From Stenotrophomonas sp. 610A2 (lineage in GTDB: Bacteria > Pseudomonadota > Gammaproteobacteria > Xanthomonadales > Xanthomonadaceae): a stretch of 64,000 bases of DNA. The stretch lies in contig NZ_CP130832.1 in assembly GCF_030549615.1 (NCBI RefSeq), positions 3,968,001 through 4,032,000 on the forward strand, in the 5' to 3' direction. Shown here in pieces: positions 36,615 through 45,669 of this stretch. The notes under the pieces were generated by a model. It was not told the DNA's origin, made no database searches, and was given only the letters and a program-made list of their open reading frames with translations. Both the position numbers and the translations under genes were made by a program. Numbering within the stretch: position 1 is the first letter of the stretch; the number at the start of each line of letters is the position of its first letter.

Positions 36615-39032
36615 TCATGCAAGACTCCATTGACCGTCGTGCAGCTGCGCGGTGATGCGCTGGCCGGCACGCAGGTCCAGTTTCAGTTCGTGGGTTTGGT
36701 AAACGAGGTTGAAGGCGCCGCCGCGTTCGGCCAGCAGGCTGACCTGCTGCAGGCGGCCTGCGCTCCACTGCAGGTCGAGCACGCCGGCATTGCGCACACG
36801 CACGCCCTGCAAGGTGCCCTGCGCCAGTTCGGCCGGCAGCGCAGGCAGCAGGAACACCGCCCCGCCCCAGCTCTGCACCAGCATCTCGACGATGCCGGCG
36901 GCGCCACCGAAATTGCCGTCGATCTGGAACGGCGGATGTGCGTCGAACAGGTTTGGATAGCTGCGCTGCGGTGCCAGCAGCAGGCGCAGGATCTGCAGGC
37001 AACGCTGGCCTTCGCCCAGCCGCGCCCACAGGTTCAGGCGCCAGGCGATGCCCCAGCCGGTCGCTTCGTCACCGCGCAGTTCCAGGGTGCGGCGTGCGGC
37101 GGCGCTGAGCTCGGGTGTGTCGCGGCGGTTGATCTGGCTGGACGGGTGCAGGCCATACAGATGCGAGACGTGGCGATGCTGCAGTTCCGGCGCCTGCATG
37201 TCCCAATCCTGCTGCCATTCCATCAACTGGCCGGCGCGCCCGACCCGGTTCGGCGGCAGCTGCGCACGCAGCGTGTCCAGTTGTGCGGCGAAGGCGTGAT
37301 CGGTATCGAGCAGGCGAGCGGCTTCGATGCATTGGCCGAACAGGTCGCGCAGCAGCTGCGCATCCATGCTCGGCCCGGCGCAGATCGCCGCGCCGTGCGG
37401 ATGCTGGTTCTCCGGCGAGATCGACGGCACCGTGACCTGGTGGCCGGTGTTCGGATCGCGCTGCAGGCTGTTGACGAAAAACAGCGCCGCGCCCTTGAAC
37501 AGCGGCCAGACCTGGCGCAGGTAAACCGGGTCGCGGCCATAGTCCCACCGGTCCCACAGCTGCTGCAACAGCCACGCGCCGCCAGTCGGCCACAGTGCCC
37601 ACTGCGCGCCATCGGGCGGCGTGCTGACGCGCCACAGGTCGGTGTTGTTGTGCACCACCCAGCCATCGACGCCGTACATCTGCTGCGCGGTGAGCGCGCC
37701 GCTGCGGGCCAGTTCGCCGATCATCCGCTGCAAGGGCTCCACGCATTCGGGCAAGGCCGCCGCTTCGGCCGGCCAGTAGTTCATCTGCGTGTTGATGTTG
37801 AGCGTGTACTTGCTCTCCCACGGCGGGTCCATCAGATCGTTCCAGATGCCCTGCAGGTTGGCCGGCTGGGTGCCGGGACGCGAGCTGCAGATCAACAGGT
37901 AACGGGCATAGGCGTGGTACAGCGCGACCAGTGCCGGATCATCACCGCTGGCAAAAGCCGCGATGCGTTCGTCGGTAGGCTTGTCGGCGGCAACAGTGCG
38001 GCCCAGGTCCAGGCGCATGCGCCGGTACAGGCGCTGGTGTTCGGCCAGGTGATCGGCGCGCAGCTGCGCGGCGCTTCTGCCTGCGGCCTTGGACAACTGT
38101 GCGGCGGTGATCGCTTCCGGATCGCCGCCGACGTCATCGAAGGCGCGGTAGCTGGTGGCGGCGACCAGTCGCAGTTCCAGCTCACGCACGCCGTCGAAGG
38201 CGATGTGATCGGTGTTGATGCGCAGCTTGCCGCCAACGTGGCGTACCTGCACACGGAACGCAAAACGCAGCTTGCCGGGCACACCGTCGCGCGACACGTT
38301 GTGGCCGCTGACCAGCCAACCATCGTCGGTGGCCGTCGTACTGGTTGCGTGCTCGTTGGCGGTGCGGATGAAACCGCCCATCGGCTCACCGTCTTCCACG
38401 GTGTAGCGCAACACCAGGCATTGATCGACCGGCGAGATGAACACCTCGCGGCGATGCAGGCCGGCACCGGCACGGAAGCTGGTGCGGGCAATAGCCGCAT
38501 CCAGATCCAGCTCGCGGCGGTAATCGCTGATGCCTTCCAGGCGATGGAACTCCAGCCACAGGTTGCCCAACGGCTGGTACGGCATCTGTTTGACCGGCCG
38601 CGAGATCAGCGTCTCGTTGGCCAGTGCTTCTGCGGCGGCATAGTCACCGGCGAAGACCAGCTCACGCACGCGCTGCACGCTGTCGCGCGCTCGCGGGTTG
38701 ACCGCGCTGTACGGGCCACCGGCGTAGAGCGTGTCTTCATTGAGTTGCAGGCGCTCGTTGGCGACGCCACCGAACACCATCGCGCCAAGCCGGCCATTGC
38801 CCAGCGGCAAGGCCTCCACCCAGCTGCGCGCCGGCTGCCGATACCACAGCAGGTCGGCGGCCGACGCCGCGACTTCCGGTGTCGCGGCCTGCAGCATGCC
38901 GGCCAGCGGCAGGTTGCCGACGGCCAGCGCGGCCGCCGCGCCCTTGAACAGCGCACGGCGGCCGGGCTGTGCCAGCCCGGCGCTTTCAGTGGTCATCCCG
39001 ACGACCGGGGCAGGACCGTTTGCAGCGTTCAT
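36615..39032 (-). CDS. GH95 alpha-L-fucosidase
   Basis: This 805-residue glycoside hydrolase family 95 enzyme removes terminal fucose (or galactose) from xyloglucan side chains. It carries a twin-arginine type signal (GRRALFKGAAAALAVG), unlike the Sec or lipoprotein signals of its neighbours. Conserved stretches are WVEALPLGNGRLGAMVFGG, NLQGIWNDLMDPPWESKYTL (split here to key residues), NINTQMNYWPAEAAALPEC and FQIDGNFGGAAGIVEML. GGGAGG precedes the ATG at 39032. Fucose catabolic genes are not seen in the window. Confidence 0.92.
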   Translation of the reverse strand: MNAANGPAPVVGMTTESAGLAQPGRRALFKGAAAALAVGNLPLAGMLQAATPEVAASAADLLWYRQPARSWVEALPLGNGRLGAMVFGGVANERLQLNEDTLYAGGPYSAVNPRARDSVQRVRELVFAGDYAAAEALANETLISRPVKQMPYQPLGNLWLEFHRLEGISDYRRELDLDAAIARTSFRAGAGLHRREVFISPVDQCLVLRYTVEDGEPMGGFIRTANEHATSTTATDDGWLVSGHNVSRDGVPGKLRFAFRVQVRHVGGKLRINTDHIAFDGVRELELRLVAATSYRAFDDVGGDPEAITAAQLSKAAGRSAAQLRADHLAEHQRLYRRMRLDLGRTVAADKPTDERIAAFASGDDPALVALYHAYARYLLICSSRPGTQPANLQGIWNDLMDPPWESKYTLNINTQMNYWPAEAAALPECVEPLQRMIGELARSGALTAQQMYGVDGWVVHNNTDLWRVSTPPDGAQWALWPTGGAWLLQQLWDRWDYGRDPVYLRQVWPLFKGAALFFVNSLQRDPNTGHQVTVPSISPENQHPHGAAICAGPSMDAQLLRDLFGQCIEAARLLDTDHAFAAQLDTLRAQLPPNRVGRAGQLMEWQQDWDMQAPELQHRHVSHLYGLHPSSQINRRDTPELSAAARRTLELRGDEATGWGIAWRLNLWARLGEGQRCLQILRLLLAPQRSYPNLFDAHPPFQIDGNFGGAAGIVEMLVQSWGGAVFLLPALPAELAQGTLQGVRVRNAGVLDLQWSAGRLQQVSLLAERGGAFNLVYQTHELKLDLRAGQRITAQLHDGQWSLA

Positions 39033-39093
39033 TCCGGCCCTCCCAGACTCAAATGTCCACCGGTTTCCATAATGCCGAACTCGGCTGCCGCTG

Positions 39094-41964
39094 TCAGCGG
39101 GCAGCCGGACGGGTGATGGCCTGCGCCTTGCCGTCGTAACGCACCACCACGTCGGCCTTGGGCTCCAGCGTGCCAATGCCGTCACGCGGGCCATCGACCC
39201 AGCGCACGCGCAGCTCGCGCTTGTCCTGCATGCCCGGGTAACTGCCCTCGCGCGCACCGATGCTCAGCACGCCCTTGGACTGGTCCCACTGCAGCGCGAT
39301 GCGGCTGGACTGGCCACGCTCGTAGCCATAGTTGCGGCCGTTGTCCTCGTACAGCGAGAAGCTGCCGTCGGCGCCGGTATAGACCTCGATGGTGACCGGT
39401 GCGTTGGGCTGCTCGTCGACGTACTGCTGGACCACGGTGCGCGGGACGATGGAGCCGGCACGCACGAACAGCGGGCTGCGCTCCAGCGGTGCGGCAGCGG
39501 TGATGGTCTGGCCACCGGCATGACGCTCGCCGGTGTTGAAGTCGATCCAGCTGGTGCCGGCCGGCAGGTAGACCTGGCGGCTGGTGGCCTTGAACTCGGT
39601 CACCGGCGCAACCAGGAAGGCCGGGCCGAACAGGTACTGGTCGGCGATGTCACGCACCTTGGGGTCGGCCGGGAAGTCCATCGCCATCGCGCGCAGGATG
39701 GTGCCGTCCTTCTGCCAGGTATCACCGGCCAGGGTGTAGATGTAGGGCAGCAGCGTGTAACGCAGCTTCAGGTAGTGGACGAAGCTGTTGTAGTGCGCCG
39801 AGCCTTCCGGGGCGATTTCCCAGATCTCGCGGTACGGGAACTGGCCGTGCAGGCGGAACACCGGCACGAAGGCGCCGTACTGGAACCAGCGCAGGCTCAT
39901 CTCGCGCCACTCCGGCAGGTGCGCCGGGTCCTTGTCGATGAAGCGCTGCTCCGGCGAGAAGCCACCGATGTCGAAGCTGACGTTCGGCGCACCGGCCATC
40001 GAGGCATTGACCAGGCCGGAGATCTGCTCGCGCATGTCGTCCCAGCGCGGCACGATGTCACCGCTCCAGAACGCCGCACCGGCGCGCTGCTGGCCGGCGA
40101 AGTAAGCACGCGAGAGGATGAACACGCGCTTGTCCGGATCGACCTCGCGCGAGCCTTCGTACACGCCTTCGGAATGCACCAGCGGATAGGAGTTGAAGTA
40201 CTCCACCGAGGAACCGATCGCGGTCGGCGTGGTGCGCGCCTTGCGCTCACCGATGTCGATGTTGCTGTGCAGGTCCGGCTCGGAGGCGTCCAGCCACCAG
40301 GCGTCGATGCCACGACTGTTGAGCTTCTCGTTGACCTGGCGCCAGAAGATATCGCGGCCCTTCTGCGAGTACGGGTCGTAGAAGGAATTCAGGTAGCCCT
40401 TGCCGATCCAGTCCAGCTCGCCGACTTCGACGTTGCGGTGGTACATGGCACCGGCGGCGTCGAGTTCCTTGTAGTTGGCGGTGGTCGGGTAGAACTTCGG
40501 CCACACCGAAATCATGATCTGCGCGTTCTGGTCGTGCACGTGCTTGATCATGCCGGTCGGGTCCGGGAAGTTCTTACTGTCGAAGTCGTGCGAGCCCCAG
40601 GCGTCTTCCGGCCAGTACGACCAGTCGAGCACGATGGCGTCGATCGGCAGCTTGCGGCGGCGGTACTCGTCCAGCGCACCGGTCAGCTCGTCCTGGGTCT
40701 TGTAGCGCTCGCGGCTCTGCCAGAAGCCATACGACCACTTCGGCAGCAGCACGGCCTTGCCGGTCAGTTCGCGGTAGCCGGCGATCAGTTCGTCGGCATT
40801 GCTGCCGGTAACCACGTAGTAGTCGATCATCTGCCCAGCTTCGGACCAGATCGAAAGATCATTCGCCTCGGCGGCGGGCAGCGGGTCGCGATGCAGCAGC
40901 GCGATATAGGCCGGATCGATCGCGTCCCATTCCACCTTCACCTGATGCTTCTGGCCCGGCTGCAGGTCCAGCGCGAACTCGTGGTGCCACGGGTTCCAGT
41001 TCTGCCGCCAGCGGTCGATCACCAGCTTGCCGTCGATGTAGACCTTGGCGTACTCGCTGTTGTACATCGAGAACGTGTGGCGACCGCCCTGCTTGGCTTC
41101 GATGGCGCCTTCCCACACCACCTGGGTACGGCCGCCCTGGGCCTTGTTCCAGCCGTCGGCGGGCAGCGCCTTCAGGTCCTTGATGTACTGGTAGTTGATC
41201 TCATTCTCGCGACGCACCACACGCTGCTGGCCATCGAACGAATAGGTCGCGGTGAATGCACCCGGCTTGCCCTGCGCGTCATAGACCACCAGGTCTTCCT
41301 GCAGCGGCCGCAGGCCCTTGGGGTCGCCGTAACGGGTGATCGAGTTGTTGTCCCAGAGGATGCCGTAGTTGCGGCTGGAGATCAGGTAGGGAATGGCGTT
41401 GTCGATGTTGTGCTGGAGCAGTTCGACATCGCGGCCCTTGAGGTTCATCCAGCCCTGCTGGTGCAGGCCGGTGCCGTACAGCGCTTCGCCTTCGACCGAA
41501 TCGAAGCGCTGGCGCACGCTGTACATCGGCTTGCCTTCCACCTGCCCGGCGCTGAAATCACGCGTTGCGGCCGACTCGGCAAGCAGCGGCTTGCCGGCGG
41601 CATCGAAGAAGCTGACGCGGCCATCGGCCAGGGCTACCTGCGCGGAGATGCCCGCGGCCTTCAGGGTCACTGCGCTGGCGTCCTGGCTGACCTCGAATGC
41701 CGGCACCGGCGCACTGTTGGCCACGCGCATCAGGCTGGGGCTGCGCTGGAAATCACCATCCACGTCCGCGCTGACGCGCACGATGCGGTCGTCCACCAAC
41801 TGCAGGCGCACATCGGCGGCCTTGGCATCGGCCGGGCGCACGATCACACCATCGGCCTGGCGCTCCACGGTCTGTGCCGATGCGGCCAGCGGCGCCATCG
41901 CGGCGGCCACGGCCAGTGCCAGCAGGCTGGTGCGCAGCCGCGCGTGCTTGTTCTGCAACATCAT
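39094..41964 (-). CDS. GH31 alpha-xylosidase with inserted PA14 domain
   Basis: This 956-residue exported enzyme takes alpha-1,6-xylose off the non-reducing end of xyloglucan oligosaccharides. After the signal peptide (MAPLAASAQ) comes the GH31 N-terminal beta domain, then a PA14 module inserted at about residues 225-385 (VWEGAIEAKQGGRHTFSMYN, AKVYIDGKLVIDRWRQNW). The barrel has nucleophile Asp559 (WWLDASEPDLHS) and acid/base Asp636 (FWSGDI). The PA14 insert is the mark of Cellvibrio Xyl31A-type alpha-xylosidases and is thought to help bind longer oligosaccharides. Confidence 0.95.
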   Translation of the reverse strand: MMLQNKHARLRTSLLALAVAAAMAPLAASAQTVERQADGVIVRPADAKAADVRLQLVDDRIVRVSADVDGDFQRSPSLMRVANSAPVPAFEVSQDASAVTLKAAGISAQVALADGRVSFFDAAGKPLLAESAATRDFSAGQVEGKPMYSVRQRFDSVEGEALYGTGLHQQGWMNLKGRDVELLQHNIDNAIPYLISSRNYGILWDNNSITRYGDPKGLRPLQEDLVVYDAQGKPGAFTATYSFDGQQRVVRRENEINYQYIKDLKALPADGWNKAQGGRTQVVWEGAIEAKQGGRHTFSMYNSEYAKVYIDGKLVIDRWRQNWNPWHHEFALDLQPGQKHQVKVEWDAIDPAYIALLHRDPLPAAEANDLSIWSEAGQMIDYYVVTGSNADELIAGYRELTGKAVLLPKWSYGFWQSRERYKTQDELTGALDEYRRRKLPIDAIVLDWSYWPEDAWGSHDFDSKNFPDPTGMIKHVHDQNAQIMISVWPKFYPTTANYKELDAAGAMYHRNVEVGELDWIGKGYLNSFYDPYSQKGRDIFWRQVNEKLNSRGIDAWWLDASEPDLHSNIDIGERKARTTPTAIGSSVEYFNSYPLVHSEGVYEGSREVDPDKRVFILSRAYFAGQQRAGAAFWSGDIVPRWDDMREQISGLVNASMAGAPNVSFDIGGFSPEQRFIDKDPAHLPEWREMSLRWFQYGAFVPVFRLHGQFPYREIWEIAPEGSAHYNSFVHYLKLRYTLLPYIYTLAGDTWQKDGTILRAMAMDFPADPKVRDIADQYLFGPAFLVAPVTEFKATSRQVYLPAGTSWIDFNTGERHAGGQTITAAAPLERSPLFVRAGSIVPRTVVQQYVDEQPNAPVTIEVYTGADGSFSLYEDNGRNYGYERGQSSRIALQWDQSKGVLSIGAREGSYPGMQDKRELRVRWVDGPRDGIGTLEPKADVVVRYDGKAQAITRPAAR

Positions 41965-42016
41965 TGGATCTCCCTCCGTTGGGGCGCCTGGTTGGCGCCT
42001 TGCTGTATGCGACTGC

Positions 42017-43708
42017 TCAGTACGTGGCCAGCTTCACCCGCAGCAACTGCGGTGCGCTGGAGAAATTGAGGCCGTAATCGGTCTGGTCACCGTTCCAGCG
42101 GCGGCGGAACTTCCACTCGCCGTCGACATAGGTGCCTTCATCCACCGAGTGGTAGATCTGCCGTTCGGCCACCGCCGGATCGGCCGCCACCAGGCTGATG
42201 CGCGCGTGCGCACCGGTGACCAGGAATTCATCCGCTGCCAGCTGCACCACCAGCGCCCGGCCAATCGGCTCGGGGTTGCCCGGCGGCTCGCCCTGGAACC
42301 AGAACTGCGGCACGCCATAGGTGATCACCGCGTTCCACTTGTCGTCGATCTTCAGGGTCTGCACGGCCTGCCCTGGCTGCTCGGCGGTGGCGCGCACCTT
42401 GCCCTCGAAGCTGGCCTTGGCGATCACCCCGGCAGCCGGCGCCACCAGGCGATAGTTGAGCGCGAACGGCTCCAGCGTCTCCGGATTCATGGCCCGTGCG
42501 CCGAGTGGATAGTTGGAGTACTTGGAGTAGTCGATGCCGAACGGCGACCAGCCGATGGCCTGGTGGCCCAACGCGGAGAAGAAATAACGCGCGTACTCCT
42601 CGCGGTTGCCGGTCTCGGCGACGAACAGCGGATTGTCGGCGCGCGAATAGCGCTCCAGCACCGTGGTGTACATCGTGTACTCGGGCATGTAGATGTCCGG
42701 CGCCAACAGGTCGATGTTCGGCGCTGCTGCCTTGTACACGTCCAGCACGTTGTCGGTTGGGCCACCGCTGGCGTACTGGCCGGGCTGGCCCGGGTTGAAC
42801 GGGCCGCGCAATGCTGCATTGACCAGCATCGGCAAGTTGTACTCGGCCTTGCCGGCGGCAGCGACCTGGTCGATGTAATGGGCGATATGCCAGGCATGGA
42901 AGAACTCGTCGGCATCGGCCCCGAACACGTCGCGCCACGTCCCCGGCTGCTTGCCCAGCTTCTTCAGCAAGGCCTCGGGCACCGCCGCATCGAAGTCCTT
43001 CTGCGCAAGCGGCGAGAAATCACGCACGCTGCCATAGGTGCCCGGCTCGTTCTGCGGCTGCACCATGATCACGGTGTGCTGCGGGTCCTTGGCCTTGAGG
43101 TGACGCATCAGCTGCACGAAGGCCTTGCGGTCTGCCTCCAGGGTTGCCGGTGCATGCGGCGACAACGAGTTGAGGGTGCGGCCATCGGCGGTGATCACGC
43201 GTGGGAAGCGCTGGTTGTCCAGCTTCACCCACTCCGGCGCGTAGTTCGGGCCGTTGTTCTTCCAGGTGGCGAACCACAGCAGGATCAACCGCACTTTCTT
43301 TTCGCGGGCCTGCTCCAGCAGGGTATCGACGAAGGCGAAATCGAACTCGCCCTCCTTGGCTTCCACCTGCTCCCAGCCTACCGGCACCATCACCGTGTTC
43401 GGCTTGACGATGTCGATGGCCGGCCATACGTCGTCCAGCGCCTGCGGGTAGTTGCTGGAGTTGTTGACCTGCGCGCCAAGGATCAGGAACGGCTTGCCAT
43501 CGACGAACAAGGCATGGCGACCATTCTCGGTGACCACGCGCGGCAGTTCCGCTGCTGCGGCCGAGGTCGCGGCTGCAGCCTTGGCTTCGCCACCTTGCGC
43601 TGCGGGTGCGTCCGGGCTGGCGCCGCCACAGGCAGCCAACAGCAATGCCATCGCGGTTGCGAGCAGGCCACCGGTGACCGGCGCGGAACGTTGGAAAGTC
43701 AGCTTCAT
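42017..43708 (-). CDS. GH35 beta-galactosidase (DUF5597 type), lipoprotein
   Basis: This 563-residue lipoprotein (LLAAC lipobox) matches GH35 enzymes with the DUF5597 C-terminal domain, such as Cellvibrio Bgl35A, which remove beta-1,2-galactose from xyloglucan. Acid/base Glu221 lies in VQPQNEPGTYG and nucleophile Glu365 in LFVAETGN. Membrane anchoring suggests action on the periplasmic side. Galactose from this step is the likely substrate of the De Ley-Doudoroff operon at 52-57 kb. Confidence 0.93.
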   Translation of the reverse strand: MKLTFQRSAPVTGGLLATAMALLLAACGGASPDAPAAQGGEAKAAAATSAAAAELPRVVTENGRHALFVDGKPFLILGAQVNNSSNYPQALDDVWPAIDIVKPNTVMVPVGWEQVEAKEGEFDFAFVDTLLEQAREKKVRLILLWFATWKNNGPNYAPEWVKLDNQRFPRVITADGRTLNSLSPHAPATLEADRKAFVQLMRHLKAKDPQHTVIMVQPQNEPGTYGSVRDFSPLAQKDFDAAVPEALLKKLGKQPGTWRDVFGADADEFFHAWHIAHYIDQVAAAGKAEYNLPMLVNAALRGPFNPGQPGQYASGGPTDNVLDVYKAAAPNIDLLAPDIYMPEYTMYTTVLERYSRADNPLFVAETGNREEYARYFFSALGHQAIGWSPFGIDYSKYSNYPLGARAMNPETLEPFALNYRLVAPAAGVIAKASFEGKVRATAEQPGQAVQTLKIDDKWNAVITYGVPQFWFQGEPPGNPEPIGRALVVQLAADEFLVTGAHARISLVAADPAVAERQIYHSVDEGTYVDGEWKFRRRWNGDQTDYGLNFSSAPQLLRVKLATY

Positions 43709-43746
43709 GGTCGTTTCCTTTTGCTTCATGCAGGTAGTCCGCACGG

Positions 43747-45669
43747 TCATGGCCCGGTGCGGAAAGGTGACGCCGGCAAGCCGGTGGCACCTGTCAGGTT
43801 GGCGCCCTGCGCGGTATCGCTCCAGCCGTAGCGTGCGGCCACCGGCGCCTTCACCGCGCTGCTCTGCAGGATCACCCGGTTGCCATCGATGCGTGCCTGC
43901 GCGCGATGGAAATGCCCATCACTGCCAGCAACCTCAAAGCCCTTCAGTTCACCGCCACCGCCTACCTGCAATGGCGCAGCGCCCGCGTCAAAACGCAGCA
44001 CCACGCTGTTGCCCTGCACGTCATGGCCGACATGGCTCGGGCCGGATGCAACGACCGTGCTGTCGCCATAAACCAGCTTCCCTGCGGCGAGCGCCAGGCG
44101 ATCGCCAACGGTACGCTTGTTGCGCGGGTGGATATCGTGCACATCACCAACGTCGGTGATCACCACTTGCGCGGTGGCTGGCAGCGACAGCGTGGCGCTC
44201 TGCGATTCGCGCAGCAGCGCCCACGGGCTTTCGATCGCCACATCATCGGCATCGCGTTGGTCCGCACCGGACGAGAACGGCGCCAGCTGCACCCACAGGA
44301 ACGGCAGCGCAGGTGCCTTCCACCGTGCGCGCCATTGCGTGATCAATGCAGGGAACTGCTGCCGGTACGTCTGTGCCTGCGGCAAGGTGTTGGCGTTGGA
44401 TTCGCCCTGGTACCAGAGCACGCCGCGCACGCCGTAATCCTGCAGTGGATGGATCATCGCGTTGTAGAGAAGGGTTGGGTGCTGGTTCTTGTCATCGACC
44501 AGCGCGACCTGTGCGCTCTCGACGCGGAAGCTCCAGCCATCCAGCGCACGCGCGGCCGCGCCCTGCGGCTGCACGAACACTTCACTGGCTTCGCCGTGGA
44601 TGCCACCACCGCCACCGAAGTCCTGCACGCGCACCGCGACATGGTTGAGGCCGGCATGCAAAGCGGACGCGGGCACGCTGTAGCGACGCGCCAGGTTGTA
44701 CTGCAGCTTGGTTTCGCCGACCTGCTGGCCGTTGACCCAGGTGGTATCGCTGTCGTCGATGCGGCCCACGCCCAGGGTCACGCCCATGGCGGCTTCATCG
44801 GCACTGAGACGGAAGCTGGCGCGGTACCAGGCAACGCCGTCCATGCCATTCCAGCCCTGGCTTTCCCACAGGCCGGGCACGGTGATGGTGGTCCACTGCG
44901 CCGCATCGACATCGGCCTCATGCCAGTGGCTGGCATCTGCCGGCAGCTGCGGCCAGCGCGCAAGGTTGGCGTGGGTAACCTGCAATGCCTTGGCATCGGC
45001 GTCGCGCAATGCAGCTGCCTGCGCGGCCAGCGCGGCGCTGTCCAGGCCATGCGTTGCTGCGTCGGTCCATGCTTCGATGGTGCTGCCGCCCCAGGTGCTG
45101 TCGATGATGCCTACCGCTACACCGGTGCGCGCGCGCAGCTGCTGTGCGAAGTAATACGCCACTGCCGAGAAATCACCGGCAGTGCGGGGATTTGCCTGCC
45201 GCCAGTCGCCGCCAGTGAGCTGCCACTGCGGTGCGCCGGCCCACGACTTGGGAATCTTGAAATGGCGGATCAGCGGATCATTGGCAGCTGCTATCGCCGC
45301 CTCGGCGCCATCGGTCTGGGCCAGTGGCCATTCCATGTTGGACTGGCCCGAGGCCAGCCACACTTCACCGACGTAGACGTCATGCAACTGCTTTGGCACA
45401 GCCTTGTCGTCGATGCTCAGCACATACGGGCCGCCAGCCGGTAGCGCAGCCAACTGCGCACGCCAGTTGCCGTCGGCAGCGGCCTTCACCGTCACCTGCC
45501 TGCCAGCGAAATCGATGCGTACCTGTGCACCCGGTGCAGCCTTGCCCCATACGGGCAAGGGCTGGTCACGCTGCAGCACCATGCCGTCGGCGAACACGCG
45601 CGGCAGCTCAACTGCCTGTGCACTACTGGCAAGCGCTGCCAGGCCAATCACTGCGAACAACGGTTTCAA
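43747..45669 (-). CDS. CE20-like xyloglucan acetylesterase (sialate O-acetylesterase fold)
   Basis: This 640-residue exported SGNH hydrolase has Ser110 in ASGQSNMEWPL, the WYQGESNA block and the catalytic Asp512/His514 in VHDIHP. A beta-sandwich domain (about residues 245-370, WTTITVPGLWESQGW, VNGQQVGETKLQYN) interrupts the esterase core. Usually annotated sialate O-acetylesterase, it matches the architecture of the xyloglucan acetylesterase XaeA of Xanthomonas citri, founder of CE20. It overlaps GH74 by four bases (ATGA). It would remove acetyl groups from galactosyl side chains so GH35 can act. Confidence 0.88.
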   Translation of the reverse strand: MKPLFAVIGLAALASSAQAVELPRVFADGMVLQRDQPLPVWGKAAPGAQVRIDFAGRQVTVKAAADGNWRAQLAALPAGGPYVLSIDDKAVPKQLHDVYVGEVWLASGQSNMEWPLAQTDGAEAAIAAANDPLIRHFKIPKSWAGAPQWQLTGGDWRQANPRTAGDFSAVAYYFAQQLRARTGVAVGIIDSTWGGSTIEAWTDAATHGLDSAALAAQAAALRDADAKALQVTHANLARWPQLPADASHWHEADVDAAQWTTITVPGLWESQGWNGMDGVAWYRASFRLSADEAAMGVTLGVGRIDDSDTTWVNGQQVGETKLQYNLARRYSVPASALHAGLNHVAVRVQDFGGGGGIHGEASEVFVQPQGAAARALDGWSFRVESAQVALVDDKNQHPTLLYNAMIHPLQDYGVRGVLWYQGESNANTLPQAQTYRQQFPALITQWRARWKAPALPFLWVQLAPFSSGADQRDADDVAIESPWALLRESQSATLSLPATAQVVITDVGDVHDIHPRNKRTVGDRLALAAGKLVYGDSTVVASGPSHVGHDVQGNSVVLRFDAGAAPLQVGGGGELKGFEVAGSDGHFHRAQARIDGNRVILQSSAVKAPVAARYGWSDTAQGANLTGATGLPASPFRTGP

